Shown here one piece after another: positions 41,576 to 49,788 of a stretch of 64,000 nt of DNA. The stretch covers positions 725,105 to 789,104 of the forward strand of contig NZ_LMHJ01000003.1 in the NCBI RefSeq assembly GCF_001427795.1, read 5' to 3'. Under the pieces are notes generated by a model. It was not told the origin of the DNA. It searched no databases and was given only the letters and a program-made list of their open reading frames with translations. Made by a program: the position numbers and the translations under genes. Position 1 is the stretch's first letter. Each line of letters starts with the position of its first letter. This DNA comes from Nocardioides sp. Root682. GTDB lineage: Bacteria > Actinomycetota > Actinomycetes > Propionibacteriales > Nocardioidaceae.

Positions 41576-43554
41576 AGCGACTTCTGCAGCGACAGATCCT
41601 CCCGGTCGACGGTGACGTCGACGTCCTCGCGCTCTACCTCGACCCCGACGAGGCCAACCTCGACGAGGACAAGTACGTCGTCGGCGGCTCGCGGGCGGCC
41701 AAGGAGCTCAACAACGCCTCGATCCGGCAGAAGACCGCGAGCGGCACGATCCGCCCGGACCAGGTGCTCTCGCGCACCGCCGTACAGATCCCCTCCGGCG
41801 AGAAGCTGTCCTTCGGCACCTACTTCAACGCGTTCCCTGCCAGCTACTGGCGCCGCTGGACGATCGTCTCGGCCGTGACCCTCACGGTCACCGTCAAGGG
41901 CGCCGGCGCCACGGTCATCGTGAACAAGTCGATGGCCAACGGCCGTCAGCAGAAGGTCGAGAGCGTCCTCACCGAGGCGGAGAGCAACACCCTCACCTTC
42001 GACCTCTCGCTCGGCCCGTTCGTTGACGGTGGCTGGTACTGGTACGACGTCGTGGCCGGCCACGGCGACGTGACCGTCGAATCGGCGGAGTGGACCGCCG
42101 AGGTCCCCGCCGACCGTGCCGAGCACGGCACGGTCGACCTCGCGATCACGACGATGAACCGCCCGGACTTCTGCGCCGAGCTGCTCGGCCAGCTCAGCAC
42201 CCCCGAGCTGATGCCGTACCTCGACACGGTCTTCGTGATGGAGCAGGGCACCCAGAAGGTCACCGACAGCGAGTACTTCCCGGCAGCCGAGAAGGGCCTC
42301 GACGGCAAGCTCAAGGTGATCGAGCAGGGCAACCTCGGCGGGTCCGGCGGGTACGCCCGCGGCCAGTCCGAATCTCTGCGCAAGGGCACGGCGACGTACG
42401 CGATGATGATGGACGACGACGTCGTCTGCGAGCCCGAGGGCATCATCCGGGCGGTCACCTTCGGTGACCTGGCCCGCCGCCCCACCATCGTCGGTGGCCA
42501 CATGTTCAGCCTCTACGCCAAGAGCCGGCTGCACAGCTTCGGCGAGATCATCCACCCGTGGCGCTTCTGGTGGATGTCGCCGCTGGACAGCTTCAACGAC
42601 TGGGACTTCGGCGCGCGCAACCTGCGTTCGGCGCGGTGGCTGCACAAGCGGGTCGACGTGGACTTCAACGGCTGGTTCATGTGCCTGATCCCGCGTGAGG
42701 TGATCGCCGAGATCGGCCTGTCCCTGCCGCTCTTCATCAAGTGGGACGACTCCGAGTACGGCCTGCGCGCCAAGGCCGCCGGGTACCCGACGGTGACCTT
42801 CCCGGGTGCGGCCGTATGGCACGTGCCGTGGACGGACAAGAACGACGCCCTCGACTGGCAGGCCTACTTCCACCTCCGCAACCGGCTCGTCGCCGCGCTG
42901 CTGCACTCGAGCTACCCCAAGGGTGGCCGGCTGATCCGCGAGAGCCTCAACCACCAGATCGCGCACCTGGTGTCGATGCAGTACTCCACGGCCGAGCTCC
43001 GGATCCAGGCGATGGAGGACGTGCTCGCAGGACCCGAGGGCCTGCACGCGATGCTCGCGACCAAGCTCCCCGAGGTGAACGCCTTCCGCAAGCAGTTCAC
43101 CGACGCGCAGCTGCACGCCGACCACGACGACTTCCCGCCGGTGCGCCGCGAGAAGCCACCGCGCAAGGGTCGCGACCTCACCGAGGTGCCGAGCCGTCGC
43201 GCCCAGCTGATCACGGCCGGCCTCGCGCCGCTGCGCCAGCTCAAGAAGCCGCGCCCCCTGGCGTCGGAGTTCCCGGAGGCGGAGATCAGGGCGATGGACG
43301 CCAAGTGGTACCGGATGGCGACCTTCGACTCGGCGATCGTGTCGATGAACGACGGTACGTCGGCCGCGCTCTACGTCCGCGACCAGGCCAGGTTCAAGGA
43401 CCTGATGAAGCGCACCCTCGAGCTGCACGCCCGGTATCGCAAGGAGTGGCCCGAGCTGGCCGCGCAGTACCGCGCCGCACTCGGCGACATCACCTCGCCC
43501 GAGGCGTGGGACAAGACCTTCGCTCCCTGGGTGGACGGCGACGCCGATGTCTGA
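41572..43554 (+). CDS. glfT2: GlfT2-like polymerising galactofuranosyltransferase
   Basis: The 660-residue protein has an N-terminal beta-rich domain (about 1-180), the GT-A core and a helical C-terminus, as in mycobacterial GlfT2. Landmarks are LAITTMNRPDF, the metal motif MMMDDDVVCEPEG, and FIKWDDSEYGLRAKAAGYP with the catalytic-base region. GlfT2 elongates the galactan with alternating linkages. The start is GTG 41572, overlapping the glf stop as GTGA. It overlaps the exporter permease gene by 8 nt. Confidence 0.92.
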   Translation: MKRLLQRQILPVDGDVDVLALYLDPDEANLDEDKYVVGGSRAAKELNNASIRQKTASGTIRPDQVLSRTAVQIPSGEKLSFGTYFNAFPASYWRRWTIVSAVTLTVTVKGAGATVIVNKSMANGRQQKVESVLTEAESNTLTFDLSLGPFVDGGWYWYDVVAGHGDVTVESAEWTAEVPADRAEHGTVDLAITTMNRPDFCAELLGQLSTPELMPYLDTVFVMEQGTQKVTDSEYFPAAEKGLDGKLKVIEQGNLGGSGGYARGQSESLRKGTATYAMMMDDDVVCEPEGIIRAVTFGDLARRPTIVGGHMFSLYAKSRLHSFGEIIHPWRFWWMSPLDSFNDWDFGARNLRSARWLHKRVDVDFNGWFMCLIPREVIAEIGLSLPLFIKWDDSEYGLRAKAAGYPTVTFPGAAVWHVPWTDKNDALDWQAYFHLRNRLVAALLHSSYPKGGRLIRESLNHQIAHLVSMQYSTAELRIQAMEDVLAGPEGLHAMLATKLPEVNAFRKQFTDAQLHADHDDFPPVRREKPPRKGRDLTEVPSRRAQLITAGLAPLRQLKKPRPLASEFPEAEIRAMDAKWYRMATFDSAIVSMNDGTSAALYVRDQARFKDLMKRTLELHARYRKEWPELAAQYRAALGDITSPEAWDKTFAPWVDGDADV

Positions 43555-44434
43555 AGTCGACGAACGGCCCGCCTACGACAGCCTGCCGCTCAAGCCGCCC
43601 TCGGCCGACAACGGCCTGCTCGCGGTCTTCCAGCGCCGGTACCTGCTGCGCCTGCTGGTGCAGCGCGAGATCAGCGCCCGGTACCAGGGCTCGTTCCTGG
43701 GGCTGCTCTGGTCCTACATCAACCCGATGACCCAGTTCTTCATCTACTGGTTCGTCTTCGGCATCATCTTCAACACCCACAAGAGCGTCCCGAACTTCGC
43801 GATCCACCTGTTCGCTGGCCTGATCATCGTGCACTTCTTCACGGAGAGCTTCAGCTCAGGGACGCAGTCGATCGTCCGGAACAAGGCGCTGGTGGTGAAG
43901 CAGGCGATGCCGCGGGAGATGTTCCCCGTGTCCGCCGTCCTCGTGTCCTTCTACCACGTGCTGCCGCAGATGCTCATCCTGCTGGTCGCCTGCGGCCTGT
44001 CCGGCTGGCGCCCTGACGCCGTGGGCATGGTTGCGTTCGTGCTCGCCCTGGTGATCATCATCTTCATCGGCACCGGGTGCGCCCTGCTGTTCAGTGCGGC
44101 CAACGTGTTCTTCCGCGACTTCGGCAACATCGTCAACGTCTTCAACCACTTCGTGCGCTACGGCGTCACCATGATGTTCCCGTGGGCCTACGTCCAGGAG
44201 CGGCTCGGCGACCACGCCGGCCTGTTCCTGCTGAATCCGCTCGCCGACGCCGTGTTGCTCTTCCAGCGGGCGTTCTGGGTCGGTACGGCCTCCCCTGAGG
44301 AGCGGGCCAAGATCGTGATGCCGGACCACCTCATGCTGCACGGTGTGGCTGTGCTGGGCATCAGCCTGCTGTTCCTCGTCGTCGGGCAGCTCGTCTTCAG
44401 CCGTCTCGAGAACAAGATCCCGGAGCGTTTGTGA
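43547..44434 (+). CDS. wzm: Polysaccharide ABC exporter, membrane subunit (Wzm-like)
   Basis: The 295-residue protein has six hydrophobic helices of the ABC2 type, opening with the amphipathic segment LRLLVQREISARYQGSFLGLLWSYINP. It pairs with the ATPase encoded next to form the exporter that flips lipid-linked glycan across the membrane. Following glfT2 directly, with the overlap ATGTCTGA, it most likely exports the galactan made by this operon. Confidence 0.92.
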   Translation: MSEVDERPAYDSLPLKPPSADNGLLAVFQRRYLLRLLVQREISARYQGSFLGLLWSYINPMTQFFIYWFVFGIIFNTHKSVPNFAIHLFAGLIIVHFFTESFSSGTQSIVRNKALVVKQAMPREMFPVSAVLVSFYHVLPQMLILLVACGLSGWRPDAVGMVAFVLALVIIIFIGTGCALLFSAANVFFRDFGNIVNVFNHFVRYGVTMMFPWAYVQERLGDHAGLFLLNPLADAVLLFQRAFWVGTASPEERAKIVMPDHLMLHGVAVLGISLLFLVVGQLVFSRLENKIPERL

Positions 44435-45201
44435 TGACGTCCTCCATCGTCGTGGAGAACGTCACCAAGACGTTCACCCTCCGCTACCACCGCACCTTCC
44501 GCGAGGTCACCGTCGCCAAGGCGCGCGGCCACCAGACCAGCGAGAAGTTCAACGCCATCGACGACGTCTCCTTCACCGTCGAGCAGGGCGAGGCGGTCGG
44601 CCTGATGGGCCTGAACGGCTCCGGCAAGTCGACCCTGCTGAAGATGATCAACGGCGTCATGCGGCCGGACCAGGGAACGCTGCTGACACGCGGCCGCATC
44701 GCGGGCCTGATCGCCACGGGAGCCGGTTTCCACCAGCAGCTCTCCGGGCGCGACAACCTGGTCCTGAACGCCGCGATCCTCGGCATGGGGGAGCGCGAGC
44801 TGCGTCGCAAGTACGACGACATCGTCGAGTTCGCCGGTCTCGGCAGGACCCTGGATGCGCCTGTCGGTTTCTACTCCTCGGGCCAGAAGGCCCGGCTCGG
44901 CTTCGCCGTCGCCATCCACGTCGACTCCGACATCTTCCTCGCGGACGAGGTCCTCGCTGTCGGCGACAAGCCCTTCCGGCAGAAGTGTGTGCGGAAGATG
45001 AAGGAGATCCGCGCGAGCGGACGCACCCTCTTCTACGTCAGCCACTCCGCCGCCTCGGTCGAGAAGATGTGCGACCGCGTGCTGATCCTCGAGCAGGGCC
45101 GCCTCGGCTTCGACGGCGACGTCACCGCGGGCATCAAGTACCTGCACTACGACGGCGATGACGAGCAGGAATCTGACGAAGAGATCGGCAACGACATATA
45201 G
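44434..45201 (+). CDS. wzt: Polysaccharide ABC exporter, ATP-binding subunit (Wzt-like)
   Basis: The 255-residue ATPase has Walker A GLNGSGKST, a signature YSSGQKARLGFAVAI, Walker B DIFLADEVLAVGD and the switch His in YVSHSAASV. It lacks the C-terminal carbohydrate-binding domain found in some O-antigen exporters, as is typical of the mycobacterial galactan exporter. ATG 44434 overlaps the permease stop as TGATG; an in-frame GTG three bases earlier is also possible. Its stop is followed after 2 nt by the first 118-nt repeat element. Confidence 0.92.
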   Translation: MTSSIVVENVTKTFTLRYHRTFREVTVAKARGHQTSEKFNAIDDVSFTVEQGEAVGLMGLNGSGKSTLLKMINGVMRPDQGTLLTRGRIAGLIATGAGFHQQLSGRDNLVLNAAILGMGERELRRKYDDIVEFAGLGRTLDAPVGFYSSGQKARLGFAVAIHVDSDIFLADEVLAVGDKPFRQKCVRKMKEIRASGRTLFYVSHSAASVEKMCDRVLILEQGRLGFDGDVTAGIKYLHYDGDDEQESDEEIGNDI

Positions 45202-45318
45202 AGGCGCGATACGCGTCTTCGGCGCTTTGATGGGCAGCAAGCTGCCGTCGAGCGCCTCTCGCCGCGCTGCCGCGCGCGCAGTTGCCTTCGGTAGGACCTG
45301 AGTTGGTCTGGCGGCAAG
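45202..45318 (+). repeat. 3'-end repeat element, copy A
   Basis: This 117-nt stretch starts right after the wzt stop codon. It reads GCGCGATACGCGTCT, then a stem GGCAGC-AA-GCTGCC, then CGCCGCGCTGCCGCGC, and ends GGCGGCAAG. A second copy in the opposite orientation lies at 49671-49788, right after the DUF3105 stop. By eye about four-fifths of positions agree. It could be a transcription terminator, a 3'UTR RNA or a mobile repeat; no open reading frame is shared. TTGCC and GGCAA near its end can also pair. Confidence 0.75.
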
Positions 45319-45342
45319 AGTTGCGCCGCTGAAGGCCTCGCT

Positions 45343-45377
45343 GGTCGAGGAGGTTGCGCAGCCTCCGTCTCGAGACC
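45343..45377. repeat. Dispersed 35-bp palindrome, copy 1
   Basis: The unit opens GGTCGAGGAGGTTGCGCAG and closes CCGTCTCGAGACC, so the ends pair (GGTCGAG/CTCGAGACC). It resembles REP-type repeats. Six bases separate it from the next copy in the same orientation. The centre reads GCAGCCTCC in this copy. Confidence 0.85.
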
Positions 45378-45383
45378 CCCGCT

Positions 45384-45418
45384 GGTCGAGGAGGTTGCGC
45401 AGCAACCGTCTCGAGACC
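45384..45418. repeat. Dispersed 35-bp palindrome, copy 2
   Basis: This unit differs from copy 1 only in the centre (GCAGCAACC), which here completes an inner stem GGTTGC/GCAACC. The whole unit can fold into one hairpin. Related copies lie inside the HNH gene at 63519-63537 (short form) and 63789-63823. Confidence 0.87.
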
Positions 45419-45587
45419 GGCTCAGTTTGGCGACCCGGTTGCCGAAGGACAAATCTGGCAACGATCGGCGTGTCGAGTGGAAATTACACGTTTGTAGTTA
45501 CTCACGAACTCTTTCCAATCCGTGTGACGCATGTGAAAGTTGCTACTCGTGTGACAACTTCCCCGCACACACGGTTGGAGCGAAAAC
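45419..45587 (+). promoter_or_regulatory. AT-richer upstream region of the amidase gene
   Basis: This 169-bp gap has lower GC than its surroundings. It contains GTGACGCATGTGA, a short direct repeat of GTGA(C), and AAGTTG and CAACTT forming an inverted repeat around 45538-45561, close to the ATG at 45588. These look like regulator sites, possibly of the MtrA or CRP kind, but I cannot assign them. A ribosome site is weak (GGAGCG, about 8 nt upstream). Confidence 0.45.
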
Positions 45588-47720
45588 ATGTCGTCGTACT
45601 CGTCGGAGACCTCCGGAAATGAGCGCAGGGTCCGGTTCGTGACCCTGTGCCAGCAGCTGCTGGCCCTTGCTGTCGTCGTGGCCGTGCTGACCCCGGCGGC
45701 GCGCACCGTCACCATGGACGTGCGGCCCATGCAGCCCGTGGACGTGACCCCGGGCGACGTCTCGCTGCGTGCCGCGGAGTTCCCCTCGAAGGTGCCCACG
45801 ACCGAGGTGACCACGGAGGTCGACCAGTACTCGCTGACGGATCCGGCCGCGGGGAAGGCCAAGGCCGGCCTGCACGGCACCGAGAAGAGCGTCGGCGCCG
45901 GCGAGGCCATCGTCAGCGACGTGCTGCCCGTGGACGGGTACGGAACGGTCGGCGTCACCTGGGCGCCGTCGGCGAAGGTCGGCGAGGACGCCATCGGGGT
46001 CGAGGTCCGGACCAGGACCGACGGGACGTGGTCGGGCTGGACCGAAGCGGAGTACCACGACGACCACGGCCCGGACCCGCGTTCCGCGGAGGGCAAGCAC
46101 ACCCGCCCGGGCACCGACGCGCTGCTGGTCGGTGAGGTGGACGCAGTCCAGGTGAAGGTCGCCACCGACAAGGCCGCGCCCGCTGACCTGAAGGTCGCCG
46201 TGATCGACCCCGGTACGGCGAAGGCGACCGCGACCGAGAAGCCGGCCATCGACACCGCGCGGGCGTCGACCGAAGGCGCCGACCCCTTGGACACCGTGGC
46301 CAACGGGGACGACCCGGCTGCGACCGGCGACGAGATCGCCCTGCAGGCCGCGTCGGCGACAGCCAAGCCCAAGATCTACTCGCGGGCCCAGTGGGGCGCC
46401 AACGAGAGCCTGCGGGACAAGTCCTCGCTCAGCTACTACGAGGTCCACGGCGGCTTCGTCCACCACACGGTGAACGCGAACAACTACACCGCCGACCAGG
46501 TGCCCGGCATCATCCGCGGCATCTACAGCTACCACGTCAAGACGCGGGGCTGGAGCGACATCGGCTACAACTTCCTGGTCGACAAGTTCGGCCGGATCTG
46601 GGAGGGCCGCGCCGGCGGCGTCGACCGCCCGGTCGTCGGAGCCCACACGCAGGGCTACAACAACTACTCCTTCGCCATGTCGGCGATCGGCAACTTCGAC
46701 ATCGCGGGTCCGCCGAGCGCGATGCTGACGGCGTACGGCGCGTTGTTCGCCTGGAAGCTGTCACTGCACGGCGTCGCCGCCGGCGACACGTCGCAGAAGA
46801 TCGGCTCGAAGTACTTCCAGGCCATCAGCGGACACCGCGACGCAGGGTCCACGGCCTGCCCGGGACGCTATCTCTACGCCAAGATCCCGTCGATCCGCAC
46901 CATGGCCGCTGGCGCGCAGAAGAGCTTCGCCTCACGTGAGGCCAAGGGCAACTTCGTCGGCGGCTCCACCAACGACGTGCTGGTGCGCCGTGCGAGCGAC
47001 GGTCGGCTCTTCACCCTGGGCCTCGGGACGGTCGACGGGAAGTGGTCCGTCCGGACCCGGGTCGACAGCGGCGTGAACATCGCCGGCGCCGCCAGCATCT
47101 ACAAGGCCGGCGACTGGGACAACGACGGCTTCGCCGACATGGTCACCCGCCGCAAGACCGACGGCATGCTCCACCTCTACCGGGGTCGCGGCAACGGGCA
47201 GTTCTACCCGCCGCAGGTGCTGTCCGACCTGCTCGGCAACGTCTCGCTCATCGCCTTCCCCGGAGACGTCACGGGTGACGGCTACCCGGACCTGATGGGG
47301 CAGCCCGCCGGCGGTTCGATGCGGATCTACGGCGGCAGGGGCGCCCTGGGCCTCGGCACCAAGACCCACGTCCTGGCCCCCAGCTACGCCGCCTACAGCG
47401 GCGTGAAGGGCTACGCCCACGTCCCGGCCGGCATGCTGACCGACGACGGCGCTCCGGACAGCCTGGTGCGTGAAGGTGCGACGGTGCGGTTGTACTCCGG
47501 CAACGGGCCGGGTGGCTGGACGAGCAGCCGGACCCTGGAGGTCACCGCGGGCAGCTACGACTGGCTCCTCGGCGTGGGGCGTCTCGGCAGCAACCGCCAG
47601 CCCGACTTCATCGCGCGGGACAAGGCCACCAGCCAGCTGTACATCCTCCCCGGTACGACGAGCGGCTGGAGCGGCAGGATCGCGCTCGGCAAGTTCAACG
47701 GCTACGACCTCGCGGCGTGA
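45588..47720 (+). CDS. Secreted PGRP-type N-acetylmuramoyl-L-alanine amidase with FG-GAP/VCBS-like repeats
   Basis: The 710-residue protein has a signal peptide or anchor (about 18-40) and a linker of about 220 residues. An amidase_2/PGRP domain follows at about 265-435, with zinc ligands in GGFVHHTVNANNY and SGHRDAGSTACPG. The C-terminal 270 residues form beta-propeller-like repeats (AGDWDNDGFADMVTRR, then GDVTGDGYPDLMGQP). It would cleave the bond between muramic acid and the stem peptide outside the cell. The repeats probably bind the wall or calcium. Its AT-rich upstream region suggests dedicated regulation. Confidence 0.9.
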   Translation: MSSYSSETSGNERRVRFVTLCQQLLALAVVVAVLTPAARTVTMDVRPMQPVDVTPGDVSLRAAEFPSKVPTTEVTTEVDQYSLTDPAAGKAKAGLHGTEKSVGAGEAIVSDVLPVDGYGTVGVTWAPSAKVGEDAIGVEVRTRTDGTWSGWTEAEYHDDHGPDPRSAEGKHTRPGTDALLVGEVDAVQVKVATDKAAPADLKVAVIDPGTAKATATEKPAIDTARASTEGADPLDTVANGDDPAATGDEIALQAASATAKPKIYSRAQWGANESLRDKSSLSYYEVHGGFVHHTVNANNYTADQVPGIIRGIYSYHVKTRGWSDIGYNFLVDKFGRIWEGRAGGVDRPVVGAHTQGYNNYSFAMSAIGNFDIAGPPSAMLTAYGALFAWKLSLHGVAAGDTSQKIGSKYFQAISGHRDAGSTACPGRYLYAKIPSIRTMAAGAQKSFASREAKGNFVGGSTNDVLVRRASDGRLFTLGLGTVDGKWSVRTRVDSGVNIAGAASIYKAGDWDNDGFADMVTRRKTDGMLHLYRGRGNGQFYPPQVLSDLLGNVSLIAFPGDVTGDGYPDLMGQPAGGSMRIYGGRGALGLGTKTHVLAPSYAAYSGVKGYAHVPAGMLTDDGAPDSLVREGATVRLYSGNGPGGWTSSRTLEVTAGSYDWLLGVGRLGSNRQPDFIARDKATSQLYILPGTTSGWSGRIALGKFNGYDLAA

Positions 47721-47766
47721 CCGGTCACGACAGCTGAACCCAACTCAACACAGTCCTCCTGGTCGT

Positions 47767-48498
47767 TCAGGCGGGGAAGCGGGCAGTGGCACGCTCGGCG
47801 ACGTAGGTCGCCTCGAGCTGGTCCTGCTCGGCCTGAGCGACCAGGACAAGCGAACCGCCCTGGGTGAGCGGTTCGCTGAAGGTCGCGGGCTCCACGACGG
47901 GGTTCGCGACCGAGAGGAGGCGGCCGCCGCCCACCAGCGTGCTGGCGGCCGCCTCCCCCCACAGCTGGGACTGGGTCAGCTCACGATCCGTGGACGCGAA
48001 GGCCACGTCGTCGGAGGTCGGCGGGTCCCAGGGGGTGAACGCGTCAGGCTGGGACCAGATCTCCACGCCGACGTCGTGGACGCCTGCGGGCAGCGGACCG
48101 GCGAACCGGACGCCGAGGGGGAGCAGGGCGCAGGCCAGGACCGCGATCTCGCTGGCACGGCCGGCCCACCGGTCGAGGGTGTCCGGGCCGCACACGACGG
48201 CGGCGAGGTCGTCCGGGTCGCCCTCACCCGGAGGCGGTACGACGACCAGGCCGGCGCTCCAGGCAGCGCCGAGGAACACCGTGCCGAGCCAGTGCGGGGG
48301 CAGGTCGAGGCAGATCCGGTCGCCGCGCTCGAGGTCGAACTCCTCGACCAGGAGCGAGGCGGCCTTGGCCACCCAGTTCGCCCAGGTCGTGATGGACAGC
48401 TCCACCCGTTCGCCGGTGCTGTGGTCGTAGAAGGTGACGAGTGGCTGGCCCGGGTCGACGCGGAGGCGTTGCGCCAGGACGGTGGCGAAGGTGGTCAC
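47767..48498 (-). CDS. TIGR03089 family protein (truncated AMP-ligase-like)
   Basis: The 243-residue protein resembles the N-terminal part of acyl-CoA synthetases (FYDHSTGERVELSITTWANWVAKAASLL, a landmark beginning VTFYDHSTGERVELS). It lacks the ATP-binding signature and the C-terminal lid, so it is probably not an active ligase. This actinobacterial family usually lies next to LCP or mannose genes, as here. TAACGT (48506-48511) lies 7 nt before GTG 48498. The function is unknown. Confidence 0.8.
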   Translation of the reverse strand: MTTFATVLAQRLRVDPGQPLVTFYDHSTGERVELSITTWANWVAKAASLLVEEFDLERGDRICLDLPPHWLGTVFLGAAWSAGLVVVPPPGEGDPDDLAAVVCGPDTLDRWAGRASEIAVLACALLPLGVRFAGPLPAGVHDVGVEIWSQPDAFTPWDPPTSDDVAFASTDRELTQSQLWGEAAASTLVGGGRLLSVANPVVEPATFSEPLTQGGSLVLVAQAEQDQLEATYVAERATARFPA

Positions 48499-48561
48499 CC
48501 CGACGACGTTAGTGCAGGCCGCCACGACGATCGCCGGGCGGCAACCACTAGGGTGCCGCGC

Positions 48562-49641
48562 ATGGTCGCTGACGAGATCCCCGGTTTCTGGGCGGTCGTT
48601 CCCGCCGGCGGCGCCGGCACCCGCCTCTGGCCGCTGTCTCGCGCAGCGTCCCCGAAGTTCCTCCACGATCTCACCGGATCCGGCCGGTCCCTGCTCGTGG
48701 AGACCCACGACCGGCTCGCGCCGATCGTGGGTGACCGGATGCTCGTCGTCACGGGCGTCGCCCACCAGGACGCCGTACGACGCCAGCTGGACGCGCTGCC
48801 TGCCGACGCCGTGCTGGCGGAGCCGTCGGCCCGGGACTCGATGGCCGCCATCGGTCTGGCCGCCGCGGTGCTCGAGCGTCGTGGCGCCGAGGTGATGGGC
48901 TCCTTCGCTGCCGATCACGTCATCACCGAACCGGACCGGTTCCGCGAGGCGGTCGCTGCTGCGGTCGCCGCGGCCCGCGACGACTGGCTGGTCACGATCG
49001 GCATCGCACCGACGTTCCCGTCCTCCGCCTTCGGCTACATCCACCAGGGCGAGCCCTTGGCGGGGCACCCGTCGGTGCGGCGGGTCGTGGAGTTCGTCGA
49101 GAAGCCATCGGTGCCGGTGGCCGAGGAGTACCTCGCCTCGGGTCGCTACCGCTGGAACGCCGGCATGTTCGTCGTGCGGCCGACGGTGCTGCTGGACCTG
49201 CTGGCCGACCGTGACCCCGACTTCGCCGCGAACCTGCGCAAGATCGCCGAGGACCCGGCCCTGCTGCCGCAGCTGTGGGACCAGCTGCCCCGGATCGCCA
49301 TCGACCACGCGATCGCCGAGCCCGCTGCGGCTCTCGGCCGCGTGGCCACCGTGCCGGGCGCCTTCGGGTGGGACGACATCGGTGACTTCGACTCCCTGGC
49401 CAACCTGCTGGGCGAGCAGGAGACCTGCACGGTGCTCGGCGACGAGTCCAGCGTGCACCTGCTGGCAGCGACCGGCCTCGTCGTCCCCGCGTCAGGTCGG
49501 GTCGTGGCGGTCATCGGCCTCGACGACGTGGTCGTCGTGGACACCCCCGACGCGCTCCTGGTCATGTCGCGCGAGCGCGCCCAGGACGTCAAGGCGATCG
49601 TCGCGACCCTGAAGGACCAGGGCAGGTCAGACCTGGTGTAG
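48562..49641 (+). CDS. manC: Mannose-1-phosphate guanylyltransferase
   Basis: The enzyme makes GDP-mannose from GTP and mannose-1-phosphate. The 359-residue protein has the nucleotidyltransferase loop VPAGGAGTRLWPLSR, the FVEKPS motif, and RWNAGMFVVRP. It ends in the left-handed beta-helix-like segment without an isomerase domain. TAGGGT (48549-48554) lies 7 nt before ATG 48562, a leaderless arrangement. Phosphomannomutase, which supplies its substrate, is encoded at 58.4 kb. In mycobacteria the same gene lies near whiB2 and fbiAB, as here. Confidence 0.93.
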   Translation: MVADEIPGFWAVVPAGGAGTRLWPLSRAASPKFLHDLTGSGRSLLVETHDRLAPIVGDRMLVVTGVAHQDAVRRQLDALPADAVLAEPSARDSMAAIGLAAAVLERRGAEVMGSFAADHVITEPDRFREAVAAAVAAARDDWLVTIGIAPTFPSSAFGYIHQGEPLAGHPSVRRVVEFVEKPSVPVAEEYLASGRYRWNAGMFVVRPTVLLDLLADRDPDFAANLRKIAEDPALLPQLWDQLPRIAIDHAIAEPAAALGRVATVPGAFGWDDIGDFDSLANLLGEQETCTVLGDESSVHLLAATGLVVPASGRVVAVIGLDDVVVVDTPDALLVMSRERAQDVKAIVATLKDQGRSDLV

Positions 49642-49670
49642 GGGTCGTGCGTCTGACCCGACACTGCTGG

Positions 49671-49788
49671 CTTGCCGCCATGCCAACGGTGGCGCTACGC
49701 AAGCCAACTGCGGCGCGGCAGCGCGGCGGGAGGCGTCGACGGCGAGCTTGCTCGCCCGGATCAACGCCGGAGACGCGTCTCGCGCAGA
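49671..49788 (-). repeat. 3'-end repeat element, copy B
   Basis: On the minus strand this 118-nt stretch begins 3 nt before GCGCGAGACGCGTCT, directly after the DUF3105 stop codon. It continues with the stem GGCGAGC-AA-GCTCGCC, then CGCCGCGCTGCCGCGC, GTTGG and GGCGGCAAG. Compared with copy A, the stem has gained one base on each side that pair with each other. GGCTTGC and GCAAGCC near the far end form a second stem. The far end reaches about 30 bp from the manC stop. Confidence 0.75.

Noticed and set aside
41359..43428. A 689-codon minus-strand open frame opposite glfT2, and a 720-codon one opposite glf and the GlfT1 genes
   Set aside because: Both lack family features, while the plus-strand frames carry complete enzyme motifs.
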